NCBI GenBank assembly: GCA_037783545.1
Contig: JBBELK010000515.1
Span: 186,001 to 250,000, forward strand
DNA from: Henricia sp. BOLD:AAB3569
Lineage: Eukaryota; Echinodermata; Asteroidea; Spinulosida; Echinasteridae
Direction of reading: 5' to 3'
Length of the DNA: 64,000 nucleotides
The translations under genes were made by a program, and so were the position numbers. Shown here piece after piece: positions 9,690-18,400 of the stretch. The notes under the pieces are model-generated. The model was not told the DNA's origin. It did not search any database and saw only the letters and a list, made by a program, of their open reading frames with translations. Each line of letters begins with the position of its first letter. Positions within the stretch are counted from its first letter, which is position 1.

Positions 9690-10880
9690 CTTAGGGGGAA
9701 CCTGGGTATACCACTGTGCCTCGTAGGTCAGCTGTTATAGCATCTGCCCAGTGTGTCAGAGGTCTTGGGGGAACCTGAGGGAGATACCACCGTGCCTTAT
9801 AGCTCAGCTGGTAGAGCATCTGCCCGGTGTCGGAGGTCTTGGGGGAACCTCAGGGAGATACCACTGTGCCTCATAGCTCAGCTGGTAGAACATCTGCCAA
9901 GTGTGTCACAGGTCTTGGGGAAACCTGAGGGAGTACACCAAAGTTCCTTATAGCTCAGCTGGTAGAGCATCTGCCCAGTGTGTATAAGAGGTCTTGGGGG
10001 AAACCCGAGGGAGTATACCACTGTGCCTCATGTCTTAGTTGGTAGAGCATCTGCCCAGTGTGTCAGAGGTTTTGGGGGGACCCGAGGGAGTATACCACTG
10101 TGCCTCATGTCTTAGTTGGTAGAGCATCTGCCCAGTGTGTCAGAGGTCTTGGGGGAAACCTGAGGGAGTGTACCACCGTGCCTCATAGCTCAGCTGGTAG
10201 AGCATCTGCCCAGTGTGACGGAGGTCTTGGGGAAACCTGATGGAGATACCACCGTGCCTCCTAGCTCAGCTGGTAGAGCATCTGCCTGGTGTGCCAGATG
10301 TCTTGGGGAAAACCTGAGAGAATATACCACTGTGCCTCATAGCCCAGGTGGTGGAGTATCTGCCTGGTGTGTTAGAAGTCTTGGGGAAACCTGAGGGAGT
10401 ATACCGCTGTGCCTCATTGCTCAGCTGGTAGAGCATCTGCCCAGTGTGTTAAGCCCGCCGCACACCTTTGCGATTTACCGGCACATCGGACACCGGACCA
10501 TCGGATCCGGAAAAATCAAACAAGTTTGATTTGCTCCGGTCTATAGCGTGCGGTCAGACCGGCCCGAATTGTTTCAGCGCACACCTTTCCGGTAAGTGGT
10601 CCGATGATCCGATGTGCCGGTAAATCGCAAAGGTGTGCGGCGGGCTTTAGAGGTCTTGGAGTAAACCTTAGGGAGTATACCACTGTGCCTCATAGCTCAG
10701 CTGGTATCGCATCTGCCCAGTGTGTCAGGGGTCTTGGGGAAAACCCGAGGGAGTATACCACTGTGCCTCATTGCTGAGCTGGTAGAGCATCTGGCCAGTG
10801 TGTCAGAGGTCTTGGAGTAAACCTAAGGGAGTATACCACTGCACTGTGCCTCGTAGCTCAGCTGGTCGAGCATCCATTTA
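9690..10880 (+). repeat. Tandem array of 13 tRNA-derived units
   Basis: Thirteen units with a period of about 74-80 bp each read GTGCCTCATAGCTCAGCTGG, TAGAGCATCTGCCCAGTGTG and TCAGAGGTCTTGGGG. GCTCAGCTGGTAGAGC is a tRNA D-arm with A box. The T-arm is changed to GGGGGAACCTGAGGGAG, so the B box (GGTTCGA) is lost. Unit starts are near 9716, 9792, 9866, 9943, 10023, 10100, 10178, 10254, 10331, 10408, 10686, 10763 and 10847. A fuller parent tRNA-like sequence is seen at 38665-38740 (minus). The array is interrupted by a MITE at 10452-10646. Confidence 0.85.
10452..10646. mobile_element. Harbinger-type MITE inside the tRNA-like array
   Basis: A 195-bp element has near-perfect 40-bp inverted ends starting AGCCCGCCGCACACCTTTGC. 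It is flanked by TTA at 10449-10451 and 10647-10649, the TWA target of PIF/Harbinger. The uninterrupted sister unit at 10366 (GTGTTAGAAG) shows the empty site. Confidence 0.85.
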
Positions 10881-11139
10881 GAGGTCCAAAATTTGTATAT
10901 TAACACACTTAAAGGCACGTCGACCATTGCAAATGATCTGAAAAAGAGATAAAATAGGATTATGCTTGATGGTCGTCCTGAGCTGTACTTAGAAGTTTTC
11001 TATTTTTATGCTAATTAGAATTTACATATTCATGACAAGGCTGCGATGACATCGCACAAACAGCACAGGAATCTCCATAGACTTATGTATAAAATTAATG
11101 TTGGTGGGATTTTCAGGGGATTATTGATGTCTTAAAGGA

Positions 11140-11400
11140 TCGTGTTCACATTTTTCAAGAAAATGGATTTTGTTTTAACCTAACAATCATACAAAATACC
11201 AACCCAAAATACTGGGTAGAAAACATGAAATTTACAATCTCCAATTTGCATGTGGAAGCAAAAGGGTTGGTGTAATTACTGCACTGCTTTATGGAACCAG
11301 ACAATTAAATTAGTTTACAAAACATGGGTGGTTTTTTGACGATATACCTAAAAATATACGGATTGAGAACGCAAAATTTCAGAATGGATTACAGAAAAAT
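11140..11400 (+). repeat. Dispersed repeat, ATGGATTTTGTTTTAACC family
   Basis: It shares blocks AACCTAACAATCAT, GAAATTTACAATCTCCAATT and AATATACGGATTGAGAAC with partial copies near 16280-16420, 21300-21490 and 51950-52250. Ends were not defined. 10890-11140 shows nothing else. Confidence 0.65.
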
Positions 11401-11480
11401 ATATCAAATGTGTGATAATGAGAAAAATATAACAAATATGATATAAAAATCTCAACGTCAATAGGAAAAATGGGGGAGGT

Positions 11481-11514
<34 letters not shown>
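11481..11514 (+). repeat. Homopolymer run of 34 G
   Basis: Thirty-four consecutive G residues follow TGGGGGAGGT. Such a run can form G-quadruplexes and its exact length is unreliable in assemblies. The proline-rich frames on the other strand come only from this tract. Confidence 0.95.
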
Positions 11515-11515
<1 letters not shown>

Positions 11516-11884
11516 AACAAAATGTGATCTGGACACTCCTATACAGGATTGGGAAAAAATTCAAACAGCCTTATCCTTACGTGTGATTGAGGAGGTGTAT
11601 GCTAAAAACCAACTTCAGTACCTCATGTACGTTCCAAGAAAACAAAAAAAACGTGTCCGTGTTCTCAAGAAATTGTGCAAAGCCACAATCCTATTTACGT
11701 TGGTTCCCTGACTACATTGCATAGAAAATGGAGCCATAATACTGCAGTGGGTAGGGGCCTTGTTTTGTTTACAAGAGGGCACTTTTGTAAAAATAATCTT
11801 CAATTATCGTTTAATATCGATATAGAAATGTGCAAAAATGTCCATGAGTTTGGATGGGGAGTCTGGATGCAGAGAAAAACAACT

Positions 11885-11960
11885 TGGCTCCACCGGGATT
11901 CGAACTGCGGACGTTCTGCTTAACGTGCAGATGTCCCTACCAACTGAAATATAAAGCTAA
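11885..11960 (-). repeat. tRNA-like SINE head
   Basis: The minus strand reads a degenerate tRNA: CAGTTGGTAGGGACATCTGC (D-arm/A-box region) and later AGTTCGAATCCCGGTGGAGC (T-arm with B box and acceptor strand). The anticodon arm is degenerate, so a SINE origin is more likely than a working tRNA. Confidence 0.55.
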
Positions 11961-12180
11961 CTGGTGGTCTTGGCTATCACTGATTGGGATTGGCTATCCC
12001 TGGGTCGTCTTCGTCCCAAAAGTTAACCTTTCATACTGTGACTATACATTGCCAGAATGTGTTTACACGTCCTCTGGCATCAAGTGGTTAATAGTTTGAG
12101 GCCCCATCCAACCTATGCGGTTAAACCTGGCCATCAAACTGGAGAAAGAATCTCAGTATGTAGGCCTATGCAGTTGTCGT

Positions 12181-12410
12181 TCATCGCAGGCCCAAGTTTT
12201 TGATGACAAAGATCGCTTCTCCGTCCGTGCCGCAGACGAGCTGGTCTCCTTCGACGTCGAGGCTGTTTACCGGCATGATGTTAGAGGGAAGCACGTGATT
12301 GATGTCGATCTGATTGGTGGAATCACCCATTAGCCAGGGGCTACTGGGAATGGAGGAAGTCGGTTTTAAGGGAATGCCACCGAGACCGAGACTTGGATAG
12401 ATGGAGTCAC
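12181..12410 (-). CDS. NUP43: NUP43 exon 8 (C-terminal, stop at 12181-12183)
   Basis: 230 nt to TGA. SIYPSLGLGG stands where human has a serine-rich linker; then INHVLPSNIMPVNSLDVEG and LVCGTDGEAIFVIKNL match human ITSLLPSRSLSVNTLDVLG and LVCGTDAEAIYVTRHL. The acceptor AG at 12411-12412 keeps phase; the open frame extends upstream to 12477, so an earlier acceptor is possible. Confidence 0.88.
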
Positions 12411-15400
12411 CTAGGACCAAAGCGATTGAAGAAGAAAGACCATAATTTGATAGGATAAAAGAACTGATAGCAATCAAAACAAATTTAAAAGGTTTACAAA
12501 TTTACAACCAAAACATCAGATGGGTTTCATCGGGATTTGAACCCAAGACCTCTACCAGCTGAGCTTTGAAGCACTGTGGTATACTCCCTCAGGTTTTTCC
12601 TAGGACCTCTGACACACCGTGCAGATGCTCTACCAGCTGAGCCATGAGATAAAGATGGCGCTTGCTTAGGGATTAGACTTGTACACGTCTGCTTCGCTAC
12701 TCATGGCAGTCTCGGTCTGCTCGCCAAGCGGCACAGTACATATATGTACATGGTACAGCGCTGTACATGTATGTCATGGCACTTGCATGGCGACTAGACT
12801 TGCACAAGTTTGCTTCGCAGAATTACTGAATCAATTGGGGCACTCGTTAAAAAAATAAGGCCTGCTGGAAGGTCAAAAAAGCAGAAAATTAAATGTGGAT
12901 CGCAGAGCACACAACAAAAAAGCGGAAATCCGTTACAAAATCAGAGACTTCGCAATGAAAAACAGAAAACTCTTAAATCTGGACGTATCGGTAAAATTCC
13001 GGAAATCCGGACAAATCTCACCCTGTGACGCGTGTCATGGCTACTTGTGCAAAGGGTCTATACCACATTGGTAATTTAAATTCAAATTCAGTTTACAAGT
13101 TGACGAGTTTGTTTGTTTTACCTGTTTTGGCATTTTGTGAGCCAGCCGATGACCCTGACCCGTTCCAGTGCAGAACGGAACCATCTTCAGAGCATGTGAA
13201 TAAGTGGTCTGAGCAAGTGGGGTGAAACTTCACCTCCCAAACTGCAAGGGGGGACAAGACAAATATGAGTAAAAATTAAAAACGTAATTTCAAAATTTCC
13301 CACAATTTTAGAAAGTTGGGGGCTGTACGTGAATGTTTGGGTCAACACTCTTGGTGTTGCAGGTTCGACACCCGATTGTGGTACCTGTGCCCTTGAGCAA
13401 GGCACTCAACCACAATTGCTCCATCCTTTGGAAGGGATGTAAAGCCGTTGGTCCAGTGTGTTGTGTAATGCACCTAAACACTTTCTTGCCAGGTTCAGCA
13501 CATATGAAAAATGCGCATGCAAACAAAAGTGTTATCCATGTGCGTGCAAACAAAAACAACCCAACGTGCAGCACTTTGAACGAACCCAACGTGTGTAGAT
13601 TTTGGCAAGATTTTTTGATCAGCACTTAAAGGTACAGTCAAACCTGCATATTAAGGCCACTTTAATAAAGGGGCCACCTATTCATAGTGGCCAGTTATTT
13701 ACAGTCATAAGGACCAAAATAAGTCAAACTAAAAACGCGAATTACTTGAAACTGCAGTATGGGAAACTGCAGTATGGGAAAAACGTAACGTATTGACCAA
13801 ACCTACTTTTTTCTACATAATGTAACGTGAAAACAAATACAAATTAGCTTACTTGGTCCCTGATGACTGTCAAAAAGTGTAACGGGGAATTTTTCTTTCC
13901 TCAAATCCCAGATGTTAAGGATATTATTCTGGCTGCCTGCTGCCACAAGATGCGACTGAGTTGGGTGGCGATCCACGCAGTGCAGTGCTGTCTTCTCACC
14001 CGTACTGAAAAATACAAATAACTAGAGGTATTGTGTTTATAGATAAACACAGAGCTTTTCCGCATTATATAATACCGGTAATAAAATTTTGGGTGAAAGG
14101 TCATCATCTTAATTTTTGTAAAACTTGAAAACTACAGTGAGTTTGACGTACTCAACACAAACACAATGGCTGCGTTCGGGCGTGCAGTTCTCGTTACTCG
14201 GGAGTAATGCGTGCGCATTGCACTCGGGTCACATCACGCGAATGGCAATCAGTGAAGATGGACGTCTCTTGCCATCACTGCACAAAAAATTCCGTTTCAT
14301 TGCTCACAAGAAACTGAGGAAATACAGGCCGTAAGTCGTGAGAACCTTTGATGCCGTCTAAAACAAACCTTAGTGAGTTATTGTTTCAGTTATTAAGTTG
14401 ACACGTTGAGCAAATTCACCAAATATCCCACCCATATTCCACCATCTTCGTACAAATCACATGACACTCGACAGGAGTACGAGCACACTCCCCATTTGTT
14501 GGGGAGTAGTGAGAGCATACTCTCACTGACCCGAGTGTCGTTATTCTTGCCGTTCACGCGCGCAGGAGTATAACTCGTGTTAACACGAGGACACGCCCGA
14601 ACGCAGCCAATGAGCACCAGTTCGGTGAGTACTCCATTTAAGCCCATCATGCTTTGCGCGGAGAGGCATTGTTACGTCATTTCACTTGCGGACTACTTCT
14701 CCAAGGCACCATTTTACACGGGGAAAAAAATCATGTGGTGTTTGTCACCATTACTATCAACACTTTTAGTCGGGTTTTTCTTGTCAACTCGTGAAGTAAA
14801 ATTTTGGGTCAGTGCAAATGATGCATTGAGGCTTTTATAAGGAACTTCAACTCACAGCAGAAAGACTCTTGAAGGTTGTGAGTCGGGTTGTCTAAGATCA
14901 AAGATCTTCATTTGACCAGTAGAGTTGACCGTCACGACTTGGTTGGATTTTAGGTACGTCACTGCATTGATGGAGCTGCTGTCTGCGTCGTCTGTGGACA
15001 AAGTCAATATTGATCATAAAAATCTCTTTCATTGGAATTTATACCGTGTAACAAAAGAAATGTGAATATTTCTTCAGAAACAAGTTTAATCAAATTTGAA
15101 ATTTTCTTGTCCAGTTAAGCCGACATCGAAACTAATGGAAAAGACCCAGTGTATCATTTGCAATGACCTCAAAACGTAATCGACGAGTTTACAGGGCTAA
15201 AGTTCTGAAAGTAAAGATTGAATTAATAGCAACTATCCATTGAAAGGTTTTCGCTCAAAATAGTATAATTTTACCAGAAAATAATCCGTAAAGATGAAAT
15301 TATTTAGATCGTTTGCAAACGATTTACTTATTTTTGGTTCGCATCTACGCGGTCCAAAATGCATGGGCGCTGTGTACTCCGCGTGCGTGTTCCAACGCGA

Positions 15401-18400
15401 TGCATTTTTATGAATCGCGTGCACAGATGTGCGCCACAGAGTGCATGACGCAAGCCACATAGTACCCGATCAACTGAGAACGAATATTTGAAACACCCTG
15501 CCAAGACCAGGAAAACGCATATGGATTTTCATGTTTTTTTTAAACGTGGTACATTTGACAAAGGTGATATTTCTTCGGATGAGTTTGTTGATGTCTTTCT
15601 TTTGATTTATAATGGTTTTATTCGCAGAATCGCTCAAAAACAGATCATCTACAGGGCCTTTAAACCGTATCCAGCTACCTGGGGGCAATTTCATGGTGCT
15701 GTTTAGCACAAAAATTTGCTTAGCACAGAATTTATTTGCCTTGTATTACAAAAATGTGTTGCCGGCCAAAATCGTATGTGATGTGTATTTACCAATATTT
15801 TGCTACTGTTTCTAAAAACACAATTTGACGTAGAATTTTGGCTTGTACATGTAATACGTTTTAAGAAACAAAGAATTTCTGTGCTAATTTTTGTGCTAAA
15901 CAGTGCCATGAAAATGGCACCTGATTTAAAAATAACGAGCTTTTACTGTAACACTGTGTAAATGAGTACTGATTCCAAAAGCGTGCATTTTTCTGAAATT
16001 TTGGGTACTAGTCGAACCTAAAGTTTACCTATTGTTCTGATGGGATGTGGGTTTTCCAGTCTCAAGACGTTAATTCTCCCATCTTCCCCGGTCGTGGTAA
16101 CATCAGTTCCACTCACAGCCAGGCAGGTACATGGGCATGCCCTGGACTGTAGTCGGTGTAAACCTTCCCATCGTCGACTCATGTGTAGTTTCTGTACAAA
16201 GAGGAACAAAAATAAAATTTCAATAAAAATAAACAATTATAATTCAACCAACTATCTCAAGCAATTCATAGTCAGAAACATTGAATGAGCTCGTTCACAT
16301 TTATCCAGAAAATGGATTTCGTTCTAACCTAACAATCATATAAAATACCTCCCCAAAATACTATCCGAGGGAAGAAAACATGAAATTTGCGATCTTCAAT
16401 TTGGATGTGGGTCATTCCATGAAAACGGGACACAGTGTCCCCTTTACGTCGTGACTCTTCTGGAGTTGATTTTTTATAAATACCGGTCTTCAGAGAACGA
16501 TCACCCTCGGCACATAAAGAATATATGACCTCATGAATCGAATACCACCTTTATATGTTGATACTACCTAAAGCAAAACAAGAACAATTCAATAAACTAG
16601 TGCGATCTTCTAAGTGCAAGTGTGACATTTTGAAACTTTGTGGAAAAATTTTGCTCATAATATAACTTGAATCGATAAATAATAATAATAATAATAATAA
16701 AATTGTGAAAATGCTGCAAAAGCAACCCGCATGTAGCCTACCGCCACAAACTAACTGACATCGACATCGACATTGACAAAATCGTCTGCACGTGTACCAG
16801 TTTGTTGGTGCACAGCGAGCGCTAGCGTGAAGCGATATGCGTGCGCATTGTGTGTACGGGCGTAACACGCAGTTTAATTTACCAATGGGAGCCTTGGTAC
16901 AGTGCGTCATGCGTGCTATGGACACGCACAACGTGCAGCATGCTAGAGCGATATAAAGAAATTTGCATACGGCAGGGTGATATGAAGAAAACTTAGATCT
17001 GCCAGTGGTATTCGGTTGTTTTTATTGACTGGACATGTGACTGTTCTGGATCAATTAATTTGCAGTATTCCAAGACGGAATAACAATTATATAATATTGG
17101 ATGGCTTTGAGGGTGATATGAGAATATACCGCACTCGTCATGAAAATACCGAACTCGCCTTCGGCTCGTTCGGTATTTTCATGACTCGTGCGGTATATTC
17201 TCATATCACCCAAAAAGACATCCAATATTATTATTGTTATATAAAATGAAGCCGACACACTTGTAACATTTTTCAGACAGTATAATTTAAAATTCGAAAT
17301 TGTTAAAAGTTCCACAAGCAACAGTAAACATTTAACCCTGGCACCATGGAGCTCCTTTTGTAGCTCCATGCTGGCACATATGGAAACTGTTTTCAAATAC
17401 TTTCGTAATCCCACGTAGGCCTAAAACGTACGGAGAATCGCATTCAGTTCAATTTTGCTTAAGTCTTCAAAGTCCTCTGACAATTCCTTTTCCCTCAAGT
17501 ACAGCTTCAAAATGTTCACTGCTTTCGTGGTGCTTCTCCGTGTCGCTCCGCTTTCTCTATTTTGGAGGATGTCATCATTTCTATCGTATCAAATCTGGGC
17601 TGTGGCGTCGCCATTTTCTTTTCATTTCGTGGAATTGAAGTGCGCGCGCGAGCTCGGTTGGTTTCCGGTTGTGCATACATGCAGAATCGATACTGTTGTA
17701 CAGTATTTTTTGTTACTGTACAGTGTGTGACATTTTCCACCAACAGAGGGCGCTATAACGTACAGTAACAGAAATGCGCGGTATCGCTCACAGCTTCATT
17801 TTATATAATAATATCAATTATTTACACTCGAACCATGTAATATTTGTATACTGTAAACACATACTTGGGATCCCTGCATCAACTTGACCGCTTGCACCGA
17901 GCCATCAGAGGATGCTGCCAGAAATACCTCAGGGCTTACAAACTGCAAAATAAAAATGCAAAGTGAACAACCAAAGTTAATGACCAGGGTGGTTCGAAAG
18001 GATTTTGTAGTGGCGGGCAGTTTACATCAGGGTTCTCCACTGGCCGCCGTCTGGCCGGGTTGATCTGAGCAGCACCCCAACGGCAGCGGTGTAGCCAGGA
18101 CTGTGTCACTTTGGCACAGGGGGGCATTGCTTTGTAGTGGGGGTGCCCAATGGCCTACTGAAAAATTGCCTTCCTACAAAGCGTAGGAAGGGGGAGGGAG
18201 TCGAGGGCCGCGTATGACTTTACGTGCACTGTAAAATGTTGACATTTCACAGTGGTGACAAAAAATGCTAACGGAGGGGGTCTTGAAAAAATTATGCTCT
18301 GTAGAACCGTGAAAATGTTGACAATTGGACGGCCCTAAATGCAGATTTGATGAAAAAACCCACATTTTTGAGTGAGTAAAATTTAAGATTTTGTGAGGAA

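Noticed and set aside
9753-10240. Small repetitive frames in the tRNA-like array
   Set aside because: By-products of a 77-bp tandem repeat; the units are tRNA-derived and not codon-structured.
9690-10880. CRISPR-like direct repeats
   Set aside because: Units are contiguous with no unique spacers, and the genome is eukaryotic.
11348-11564. Proline-rich minus-strand proteins
   Set aside because: Generated wholly by the poly-G tract.
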